In this document: positions 34,292 to 43,508 of the stretch, piece after piece
Layout: each line of letters begins with the position of its first letter
Position numbering within the stretch: position 1 is the stretch's first letter
From: Peribolospora baueri
Lineage: Eukaryota > Basidiomycota > Peribolosporomycetes > Peribolosporales > Peribolosporaceae
Direction of reading: 5' to 3'
Assembly: GCA_029717555.1 (NCBI GenBank)
Contig: JAMDHS010000022.1
Location: forward strand, 62,001 to 126,000
Length of the DNA: 64,000 bases
Position numbers and translations under genes: made by a program
The notes under the pieces: model-generated
Database searches by the model: none
What the model was told of the DNA's origin: nothing
Seen by the model: only the letters and a program-made list of their open reading frames with translations

Positions 34292-36460
34292 ATGGACAGC
34301 TTGAGCATCACGCAGAGATGGCTCAGGGACGTCACCCAGGGGCCGGTGAGTGTGGCCTTCAAAGCTAGGCTCCGATCAGATGCAACCATACGCCTCCAAC
34401 CATCTCGCTCAATCTTTCCGCCGTGCCTCCCTCCCTACCCCTTCCGCACCCCCTCCCGCCCATAAGTACGCACATCATGATCGAGTATTTGCAGATGCAG
34501 ATACAATTCTCCGAGCTTTTCCTTCTCTCCGACCCAAGACCGACTCGTACACCTACGACGACGGGCGGACGCAGCTCCTTCTCTGCCTCTTTGGCACCCT
34601 CCCCATCTCCTACCGCTCCGTCACCTACAACATCCCCGTTGCCTTCTGGCTTCCAAGGGACTATCCAGCCAGCCCACCTATGGCTTACGTTGTGCCAACG
34701 AGCGATATGCTTGTCCGGGCTGGAGAGCACGTCGAATTGAGCGGGAGGTGTAGGGTAGATTATCTGGACGTGTGGTCGCGGAAGAGCGAGGTGAGTGACG
34801 GATCTTTCTTCCCTTCACTGGGTCCTCGGGTGGGCGGTGGGGGAACGACGAGCGGCCCCCGTATGGAAGCCAGCCAGTGGAAAGCTTAATCAATGCTGTC
34901 GTTCGGCCATGCGGTTGCGTCGTGTCTCCCTTCTTTGTCATCCAGGCGTGCAACTTGCTCGACCTCGTCCGCATTCTACAAGACGTCTTCTCAAGGCAGC
35001 CGCCCTTGTACGCCAAACCGAAGCAGCTCTCTAATGTGTCTCCGCCCGCAGTGTGTTTGCCTTCAACGACATCTGCCGGACCACCCACACCTATCGATCC
35101 CCGTGAGCGACCTCCTCCGCCAACGCCTGCCGGACCCCCGCTTCCGTCGGCATCTTCCGGACCACCCACGCCTATCGATCCCCGCGAGCGACCTCCTCCA
35201 CCGACGCCCGCTGGACCCCCGCCTCCAACAACGTCCGCCACATCACCCACGCTCATAGATCCTCGTGAACGACCTCCTCCACCTACGCGGTTACCGCCTC
35301 GTCCTCCGCCGCCGCCAGAACAACCACAAAGCCCGATTCAGCCATCTTTTCCCTCGTTTATGGTCGCCAATCCTCCGCATACCCATCTGCATCAGCCGAG
35401 TACCATGTCCATTCCGGCCGACCATGCACAAAGCAATTATTCTCAGAGTCTCGTCACGTCCCCACAATCTTCCACTGCTCCCGCCGCCCCCGCTGCCGCC
35501 CCACAGGTACCTCCACCGCCTCGACCTCCAAACCCTGAGCTGTTGTCCTTGCATGCTCGCCTTCACGCCAAGCTGAGCACCCGTATAGCCCAGCTCACCA
35601 ATTCGCTCTCGGCGCAGAACGTCCAACTGGAAGCCCTGCGCTCCGACTTGGAGAGAGGCGAGCTGGCGATAAGGGACGAGATAGCGAGGCTGGAGGCTGT
35701 GAGGAGCGTGTGCGAGAGTGTGGGGAATAGGATGGAGGAGGTTGTCGGACTGGCGAGGGCGAGGGTGGAGGAGGTGGCAAGCAAGCCCGGGCCGGAACCG
35801 GATGAGCTGATTTGCTCGACGACGATCGTGTATAATCAGTGAGTACGGCGAGGGGTGAGGGTGATGGACGTAGGCCTTCACTTCCTCGTCTTCGGCCTTG
35901 ATTCGTTTGCTTCCCTCTCATGCTCGTGTTCACTCATTCATCACTCTCATCCCCTCATTCATTTCCTCCCTGTCCCTCGTTTATTGCATCGCCTGACCCG
36001 ACCGTCGGCTCTGCTTGGATACCGCGAACCTTCTGCGCCTCGTTCTTGTGTACTGGGCCCTCCGTTCCGTCTGTCCGTTCCCTCGCTTGTGCGCGCCAAG
36101 GCTCATCGATTTGGTCGCAGAGGACAACGCGATCGAGGACACGATGTATCACCTCGGAAGAGCTCTCAACTCGGAGCGCATCGATCTCGATCGCTTCCTC
36201 AAGGTGAGCGGTCTAGACGGTCCGGGCTGCGTTCCGACAGGCCTCGCGGGGCTTGGAATCTTGTCTTTGTGCCCTGCTCACAATGTCCGCTTTTGTGCCT
36301 TTCCTGTCTTGCAAACTTTTCTCTTCTGTCTCTCCCTAATCGACCTAAACCCAATCTACTTTCCACTCAGCAAATCCGTTTCCTAGCGCGAGAACAGTTC
36401 ATGAAGCGTGCCTTGACATACAAGATTCTCGACGGGCTGGGATGGCCCGCGACGACTTGA
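34292..36460 (+). CDS. VPS23: ESCRT-I subunit Vps23/Tsg101
   Basis: Five exons (34292-34345, 34467-34790, 34946-35838, 36101-36203, 36371-36460), 487 aa. The UEV domain runs from SITQRWLRDVTQGPYA through DGRTQLLLCLFGTLPISY, YNIPVAFWLPRDYPASPPMA and RVDYLDVWSRKSE to ACNLLDLVRILQDVFSRQPP. A Pro-rich linker with tandem units (TPIDPRERPPPPTPAGPP, three copies with variation) follows. Then come a coiled coil (LTNSLSAQNVQLEALRSDLE) and the steadiness box (RLVAEDNAIEDTMYHL-like, ending ILDGLGWPA). It binds ubiquitinated cargo and builds ESCRT-I on endosomes. The start at 34292 (MDSLSITQRW) matches the family length; an in-frame ATG at 34196 would add 32 residues. Confidence 0.93.
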
Positions 36461-36758
36461 TTGACGGGCTATCGAAACGGTGCATGTACACGTCATGATT
36501 TGCCTTGGCACATAGATGAATACATGAGTTCTTCATGCAATGCGCCGTACGTACACGTCACATGGTACCGTACATGGAAGTCCTGGTGTAGCTGGCACCT
36601 GGCACAATGGACGGCCTGCGGTGACGCACTATTTTGAAAATCGTGATTTCATGTCGATGAGAAGAGAGAAGGGGGCTAAAAAGAGGGAAGGAAAATCATG
36701 AAAGGCGTATGATACATGCACCTTGCGTTCAAACAACACCTGGTCTAGTCACGAATGG

Positions 36759-36801
<43 letters not shown>

Positions 36802-36838
36802 AAGAAAGAAAGCATGCCTGTTTTCCGTCGCTCCTCGC
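36461..36838. other. Convergent spacer with A(41) tract
   Basis: 378 bases between the VPS23 and MAPR stop codons. It contains the homopolymer listed separately and otherwise nothing recognisable. Confidence 0.5.
36759..36811 (+). repeat. A(41) homopolymer followed by GAAA repeats
   Basis: About 41 consecutive A followed by three or four GAAA units, between two convergent genes. On the minus strand it is a T tract. Its length may be unstable or inaccurate. It is not attached to any element I can define. Confidence 0.9.
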
Positions 36839-38116
36839 TTATCCTCCGTGCGAGGCGCATTTCTCGGGTATGGGCGCATCGGGATCGATGGGAGGGTAGT
36901 GGACGGTGCCGACTCGAAAGTACTTTGCGTGGTTGGCGAAAAACCGGCGCCAGCCCTCGACGCTCTGCGATGCAGTGTGTCGAAGGGAAGATGTACGCAT
37001 GTTAGCGCCGTCCACTACTCCATTACGAACGCAAGTAACTTTTGAACCGAATTTAACAAAGCAACGTGGGAACAGGAGCATCGGCCCCTGCCCCCACTCC
37101 ACTTCTTGCGCCCTGTGAGGCAGAACACTCACGGCCAGCTCAGACTCGGTCAGACCCCTCAAATCATGCGTAGCGCCGGTGCGGAAACAGCCGGTGACGA
37201 ACGCCCTGCTGGCGTCCTTGCCCGCAAACACGCTGTATGACCCTCCCGGCCCGTAATGACGCCTTCCGGCGGTCACGTCGTAGACTTCGGACTTGATGGC
37301 AAGGTAAAGCGGTTTGCTCGGGTCACGACCATTGTACAGTGCTAGTTCGGCGGGTGTGAAGTGGCGGACGGGAGTCTGCTCCGAAGAAGGGGGAAGACAA
37401 ACAGAAACGGGGGAGAAAAGGCGGGAGGAACGGGTAGACACATGTGCAGACGTTTGGAGTGAGCTCCCGAGTGGTTCACGAACACCAAACGAAACCGGCC
37501 TGACCAAAATCTTGGAGAACGACCCAAGGTGCTCACGGGAAGATAAGTGTGATAATTCGTCCACTTGCCCTCATACCCCCACGTAAAGCTGCCCGTGACG
37601 AAGTACCCTCCGAAGAAGAAGCACAGCAAGCCGATGACGACCGTCTTGAGCGCCGTGCGGAAGAACGAGGAAGGCGACAATGATTGGTTCGCGTCCCGGA
37701 CATTGTCGTAAGCTCTACCGGGCTTTCCTCCTCCTTCTTTCTTCGCCTTTGCTTCGGCTTCCAAACGTTCCTTTTCGGCTTGTTCCTGGTGTGGCCGGGG
37801 CGATGGGGTGAGAGGGTAAAGAAGGAAACAGAAAGGTCGGCAAAGGAGACAAGTAGAAATGAGTCTGGCAAGGCCAACGCGCCGAACGCCCTGCATGGGA
37901 CGGGGGCAAGGTGGGGCAGGGTTAGGACAGGGGCATGACGGATGGTAAAAAACTCACGGCCAACCATTTCTGATGGACGTAGAAAGGCAAATTGGCCTTC
38001 TTGTCGGCCACCTTCTTGCCCGTCTTGAGTGGGTCATCCACCGCCGGCACCGTCTTCGTGTCTTGTTCGGCCAAGGCTGCTGTTGAGCTGAAGAAGAAGG
38101 AGGGGAGACCGGACAT
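36839..38116 (-). CDS. MAPR-family cytochrome b5-like haem/steroid-binding membrane protein
   Basis: Multi-exon minus-strand gene, ATG at 38116. A Lys-rich N-terminal part (GKKVADKKANLPFYVHQKWL) leads, after a coiled Glu/Lys/Ala linker, to a single membrane helix (TALKTVVIGLLCFFFGGYFV). The cytochrome b5-like domain follows: PVRHFTPAELALYNGRDPSK, PLYLAIKSEVYDVTAGRRHY, GPGGSYSVFAGKDASRAFVT, ATHDLRGLTESELA and WRRFFANHAKYFRVGTVHYP. The invariant YGPGGxYxxFAGxDASRA block defines the PGRMC/Dap1 (MAPR) group, which uses a Tyr haem ligand instead of paired His and partners ER P450 enzymes in sterol synthesis. The linker and membrane helix are at the N-terminal side as expected. Whether it supports Erg11 here is inference. 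Confidence 0.85.
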
Positions 38117-38803
38117 GGCGGGTGTGCCTGACGTGAGATGGTGGTCGTGATCGTGGTCGTGTGGGTGGACTGACGTTCGAGGATGACAGTATTCTAGATT
38201 CGATCACGCCCTCCAGCTTGCGGGGCGTCTATGTGCGCGTTATATCCGTTCGACCGCGAGCGTTATCCAGAAACTTTCCGATTGCCCTCGTCCTTCTTCC
38301 TATCGCCGGCACGCTCATCCTCCGTCTCTGGATCGCCCGTATCTGTACGTGTGTTCCGCTCCCCGTCCCGGTTGGGCGCAGCCGTCAGGGCGGTCATTCG
38401 CGGAGAGTCGGTCCGGCCATACGACCTGGATGCCGCTTGTGGTCGTGTCCGGCGTCAGCCCGGTTATCGCGACGCATCGTGTGAGCCATGACGGTCGAAA
38501 TGAATCAACAGGATCCTAGGTATCTGCCTCTTTCCGATCCCATTATTAGTGCCTCGCTCAGAATGCGATCTGTCCGACGGGGCACCGCGAGACCGCGAAT
38601 GATCCATTCAGACCATGAATTCGAACCAAAGGGAGTGACTCCAAACCAGACGAGACGATACACATCAGAGGGAGGGAGTGACTCCAAACCAGACGAGACA
38701 ATACACAGCAGAGGGATGAAATGATCAACAAAGGCCATGACGAAGTCCATAAGACTTGGCGTGCCACCGTGGGGTGCGATATCGAAGCGAGCATTCGGTA
38801 GCA
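38117..38803. other. Intergenic region with a 43-bp tandem duplication
   Basis: 687 bases between the MAPR start and the thaumatin-like gene stop. The plus-strand ORF at 38161-38484 looks like a chance frame. The duplication is listed separately. Confidence 0.5.
38631..38716 (+). repeat. Two tandem copies of a 43-bp unit
   Basis: Copies at 38631-38673 and 38674-38716 both begin GGGAGTGACTCCAAACCAGA and differ at only a few positions. The unit does not keep a reading frame (43 is not a multiple of 3) and lies in non-coding DNA. Confidence 0.9.
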
Positions 38804-39998
38804 TTAATTGCCGCAGAGGTAGAGCGTGCTGTTGTTCGAACACGGGCGGACAGAATTCGCGTTAGGAAGGACAGGGGGCGTCAGTCAAGCGCGCTCCGAA
38901 CCGTCGTAGAGCCGCCCACTTCGTCTTCCTTCTGTCGGCGAGAAAGGGTCGAAGGCACTCACATGCCGAGGTTGGCGGCACCGCAAGACGTGTTCGCGGC
39001 ATTGTCGCCCGTGTCGTTGGGAGGGTAGGCCTGGGAAGGGTCGCAGCCTGTGCGAGCGGGGAAGAATCAGATTGTCAAGTATGTTCGGTTGAACTGCGAA
39101 GACGAAACGATTGATTATCTGTTGGCCGTCACTCACCCTGAGAGAAGCACGTCTTCACCTCGCAACCGGCGTTCTGAGGCCAGGGAACGGCCTGCATGCC
39201 CCGGGCTGCAGGTTGGGGAGGTTGCAAGTGGAGGGAAGGAAGGCGGTGAGATTCAAGTGGCCGGAAAAATGAAAGGAAGGGGAAATATGACCCACTGAAG
39301 CCCTGAATGTTGGAAAGGTCGTACGACTGGTCCGTGGGACCGGCGCCATTGTCGAAGCTGTTATCGCACGGTCCCGAGTAGGCGCAAATACATAGTCAGT
39401 CTAAGAACGTCTCCTATATTCAGGCCGCCTGGCGGTGAACGTTGGAAGAGGGGCACGGAGCTCACTTGTACTCCAATAACGAGCAACCCCAGCCGTCCGA
39501 ACCACAGTTGCCCGAGGCGGCGTCGAACAGGCGGCCGACAAAGTTGTCAGGGAGCTGTACGCGAAGAGCCAATCCGTCGTCAGTCATGTGCGAGACAAGA
39601 AAGACTCCTCGCTGGGTCGCTTTGTTCTTGCGACTTCTCTCCGAACTGCACGTAAGGCGTAAGGCCATCCACGGGTGAAACTCACGTTGAAAACGGTTTG
39701 GGCGCCGGCGTTGACGGACTGCTTCCAGGGACCTCCGTACGAGTTCGTGTGACCGCACCTCGCCGGGGAGTACGTGCAAGAGGTGTCGACGATGGTCGGC
39801 TGGACGGTGGACTGGAGCGTGGCGGATGTCGCATCAATCAACTGTGCTCCACAGGGCATAAGTCGGACGTTCCTAAGCGAATGAATGCCAGCTCACCCCG
39901 CATTTGTTGACGACGGTGATGCTGTGGCCAGCGTGAACGCCAGTCAAGGCCACGGAGGCCAGAAGGCCAAGAAAAAGCGTGGTGCGAGCGGTAGCCAT
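38804..39998 (-). CDS. Secreted thaumatin-like protein
   Basis: Seven exons (39897-39998, 39686-39841, 39466-39554, 39296-39357, 39137-39205, 38963-39047, 38804-38828), 195 aa with consistent phases. An N-terminal signal peptide (TTLFLGLLASVALTGVHA) is followed by GHSITVVNKCG, the typical start of fungal thaumatin-like/glycopeptide proteins. The mature part has 10 cysteines (TSCTYSPARCGHTNS, NCGSDGWGCSLLEYN, AGCEVKTCFSQGCDPSQAYP, TSCGAANLG) and the family-like YDLSNIQGF. The terminal exon is only 25 nt and codes for the end ITLYLCGN. Thaumatin-like proteins are disulphide-rich extracellular beta-sandwiches; some bind or cleave beta-1,3-glucan. No catalytic residues can be assigned here. It is divergent from a second member at 41240. 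Confidence 0.75.
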
Positions 39999-41239
39999 GA
40001 GGATCGAGTGAACGGGGAGGAGATGGGAAGGGTCGAGGAAGCCGTGATGAAGGAACCCAGTTTGTATCACTCGGGTCTTCTTATACCTCCTATGTCTTCA
40101 TTCCTCCTCTTCTTTCCGGTAACGCTTAGGACGAGGCTGACATTCCCCTCTTCGTGAGTCTGTTCATGGCCGGAACGTGCCCATTTGGCGAACCCTCGGG
40201 CCCGTAGTTAGATGCAAGGACGATACGTCCAGCAGAGGACCGCGACGGTCATACCATCTTCCATGTGACTTGCAAATCGCCCCCGCAAAACCACGCGGCG
40301 ACCTCGTCAGCACGGCTGGACGGGACGACCGGCGCCTCTCCACTAAGAGGGAGGTCCCATGTGCGTCGAGGCAACGACATACTGGCGTTTGCGAAGATGG
40401 GTGGGAACGTGACCTTGGAGTGCCAGCTTGTGCCATGCTTTCGCGGAGGCGGCGGTGCAGCGTGTGATGCGTCACGGCATGAGACCGTACCATTAGCCGG
40501 TGGTGGTCAGAAAGAGAGTGAACCGGCGCTTGGTTGCTTGGTTGCTTGATTGCTTGCTTGCTTACTTGCTTGCCTGACTTGCTTGCTTGATTGCTTGCGT
40601 TGCCGGCTTGGCTGTCGTTTCGGCATATCCCTTCCTCTCTCCTCCGCTCCGAGTCGGCCCTCCCACAAATCCTCCGCCAACGTCGACTATCTTCGGCTTA
40701 TTCTCAATGTCCTCCGCCGATCATCGATCGGTTCCGGCAGCAAAGCTCGGCTTGGTCTGCGATCGGCATGTCCGACGTCAGTCTCCTCCTCTCTCCACCT
40801 CGCCCGACGAGACTCAGGGCCCGCAACGGCGCCGCATTGCTTTTGCTCTAGCTCGGGCGAACGCGCAGCGCTCCACCTTACTCCCCGGCACGTTTCCCCA
40901 CTAATGCTGTGCAACGTTTGGGTTGCCCTCGTCACCGGGTTATTGTCCATCGCCTCCGCTCGAGCCCCTAACGTTCACGTCCGCGTGACCTACTGGCTGT
41001 GCAATGTCCCGGCACTTAGCAGGTTTCGCAGCTCGGAACGCCCTCCCGGGGGTCACGTTTGTCCAGAGTTCGTCGTCCGTATCACACGGCGCCCACGGAG
41101 AGAGAGAGTTGGTGTGTGGCCGCCGCCGACGGCCGTCGGAAAAATGAATATAAGAGCGCGCGTCGGTCTCGTCGAGATGGTCCTATCTTTTTTCCCTCAC
41201 CTCGTCTTCTCATCGCACTCCTCATCCCCCACTCTCACA
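39999..41239. promoter_or_regulatory. Shared divergent promoter of two thaumatin-like genes
   Basis: 1241 bases between two diverging ATGs. A TATA-like box stands about 85 bases from each start: GGTATAAG on the minus strand (40079-40086) and GAATATAAGAG on the plus strand (41146-41156). A GCTT/GATT repeat lies at about 40528-40600. ORFs inside overlap on both strands and look incidental. Confidence 0.6.
40528..40600 (+). repeat. GCTT-type imperfect tetranucleotide repeat
   Basis: Units of GCTT, GGTT and GATT recur (GCTTGGTTGCTTGGTTGCTT and so on) in the divergent thaumatin-like promoter. An ORF across it encodes a Cys/Leu repeat and is an artefact of the microsatellite. Confidence 0.85.
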
Positions 41240-42099
41240 ATGTTGAAGCTCGCTCTCTTCGCCCTCGCCGCCGGCGCCTCCACCGCCCTCGCTGGCCACC
41301 AGGTCACGATCAACAACAAGTGTGGCCAGGCCGTCAAGTTCCAGGTCCCCGGCCAGGGCACGTTCTCTGGCTCGCACTACTTCAACGGCGACGCCAACGG
41401 CGGTGTCATCTCCGTCGGCAACAACTGCAGCATCGACGGCGTCGGCTGCAGTGAGTACAGCAATGGCGCACCGGATGATGATGTCGCTCGAGGACATTCG
41501 CTCCTAGCTCTCTGCTAGTCGTCCTCGCCTTGGCTCACTCTACCGTCTTCGTTTGCTTTTCCCTCTTCCTTTGCCCAATCACTCGCGGACCGCTTCAGCG
41601 TCGGTCGAGTTCAGCTTGAACAGCGGCGTGTCTTCGGCTGACATCACGCTCATCCCCCCTCACACTTTCAACGTGAGCCGTGCCGTAGTGTCATTACCGT
41701 ACAGGCCCCAGTCACTGACCCGGTCTTGATGCCCCATCCATCCTCACATTGTTGCAGGTCCCCGTGACCATCACGCTGAGCAACGGCCAGTCCAAGACCT
41801 GCAGCTCGGCCAACTGCGGCCCCAGCAACGCTTTCTACGTCCCGACCGACTACGGGGCCCAGATCCAGGTGCGCGCGGCTTGTTTGTTTGCCTCCGCCCG
41901 TGCCCCGGGCTCGCTAGAAACGTCTCCGCTCACTCCTCCGCCGTTCTTGGGCGCCCGGACTTTTTTTGTAGGAGTCCAACAACCCGAACAGCGGTAAGTG
42001 GCTTGGGTTCATCGAAAAGCGACGGGACGGCCATCGCTGACAATTTCGTCCGTTCTCCTTCCCCTGTGTCGCCCAGGTCTGACCGCCACCTTCTGCTAA
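41240..42099 (+). CDS. Secreted glycopeptide-type thaumatin-like protein
   Basis: Five exons (41240-41450, 41599-41672, 41758-41868, 41972-41993, 42077-42099), 146 aa. Signal peptide MLKLALFALAAGASTALA, then GHQVTINNKCGQAVKFQVPG. Six cysteines include NNCSIDGVGC, KTCSSANCGPSNAFYVPTDY and the terminal LTATFC. The middle block ITLIPPHTFNVPVTITLSNG matches the 'D-I-S-L-I-P-P-H' signature of fungal glycopeptide/thaumatin-like proteins. The last two coding exons are 22 and 23 nt. Secreted, probably cell-wall or medium located; its precise role is unknown. A TATA-like box about 90 bases upstream and a short pyrimidine-rich leader fit strong expression. Confidence 0.8.
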
Positions 42100-43508
42100 G
42101 CGGACGGAGAAGGGTTCAACGATCGCGAATAGTGTTTTTTGTTTTGTTTTGTTTTGTTTTTTTCAGACGAGACGTCAAAAAGAATATGGACTCTTTTAGT
42201 TCTCATTCGCGTCTTTTTTGTTGTAGCTAGTATATGATCTCTTGTCCGACTGCCAACTGCGAACGTATCTTATCTCTCTGCCGATCGCGGCCCGGCCCTC
42301 GCTCAGACCTGACCTCTTTCTCTCTCGCGGTGGCTGTTCTGCCGCCGTTCCGTCCGTCCGTCCGTCCGCCGCATTCGCCCCGTCCCTCACGCCCGCCTGC
42401 CTGCCGTCCGTTCGCGTACCTGGAGACAGACATCCGGTACGGCACGGTACGGTACGATCGCCCTGCCGAACGCAGCGCAGTCAGTCTTCTGACGACGTTG
42501 CCCCGCCGTCGGTGCGTGCGCGCTCACCCTCCGCCTCCGCCTCCGCTCCCCTGCGCGAAATCGCGCAGACCCCTGCAACGACGGAGGACCCGTCCGTCCG
42601 TGTTTGGCGACCATGATCCGACGACGATGACGACGAAGACGACGAAGACGACGAAGACGACGACGGTAAAAGATGACGATGACGACGATGGTAAATAATC
42701 CCCACTTCGATCCATTCGTTCATCCCCTATGCTGCTTCTTCGCTGGTGTTCCTGGTGATCGCATCGCGTCGCGTCGCGTTTTTTCTGTCCCCCGCGAGCC
42801 AGAGAGCCCCGTATCTAGCCAATCTGCATACGCGACGCAGTCTACGTTAACGCTCGCAAATCGTTCTTCTTCTCCAAGCCGTCGGTCATTGTCGAAGAAG
42901 GGACGAACAGGAAGGAAGGAAGGAAGGACGGGCGCGAATGTGGACGCGATCGGACGGACGGAGCGAAAGGAACAGACGGAGAAGATTAACCCATCGACCA
43001 ACCAACTGGGCTGGGCGGGACGCGTAAAGTAAAAACAAGGGGGCGGAGAAAGGCGGGATCGAAGAGAAAGGAAAGGAAAGAAAAAAGAAAAAAAGACGAG
43101 CGAGTCCGTGCGTGCGAGCGGCGTCGATGGTCGGCAGCCATGTGGAAAGGTAGAAAGAAGGGAAAAGCTAGCTTAGCTTAGCTGTACGGATAGACCTTGG
43201 ATGCTTGACTGAAGCGAACGGAGTGGAGGTGTAGATGGATGCGTTGGGATGGGAGGAAAAAGAGGAAGAGGACATGCATCCTTTCGTGGGGTGGGGTAGG
43301 GTAGGGTATTGAATCCTACGTACGTATGTATGTATGCATATCTGAAGCTCGAACAGACGAGACGAGGGCCCGGAACGGATCGAAAAGGGAAGCGAAAGAA
43401 AAAAAGAAAAGAAAAGAAAATGTCCGACCGTCGCCCGTCACACACCCGTCTCAATGGCGAGTGCGGTCTACAAAAAAAGGAAAAATACTCGAACGCCGAC
43501 CGCCAACA
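42100..43508. other. 1.4-kb convergent region rich in simple repeats
   Basis: Lies between the glycopeptide gene stop and the SKT5 stop. It holds TTTTG units (42132-42163), GTCC units near 42353-42368, a GAC/GAA triplet run (42620-42665), purine tracts (42909-43095) and GTAC/TATG repeats (43317-43340). Several ORFs are translations of these repeats (poly-Ser, poly-Thr/Lys). I see no gene. Confidence 0.6.
42620..42665 (+). repeat. GAC/GAA trinucleotide repeat
   Basis: Repeated GACGACGAA units in non-coding DNA. The same kind of array recurs at 42673-42693 (GATGACGAC). The ORFs over it are low-complexity. Confidence 0.85.

Noticed and set aside
40550-41518. 322-codon plus-strand ORF running into the glycopeptide gene
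   Set aside because: Its first part is the GCTT repeat and promoter; the real protein begins at the signal-peptide Met at 41240.
42481-42723. Poly-Ser ORF
   Set aside because: Translation of the GAC/GAA triplet microsatellite on the opposite strand.
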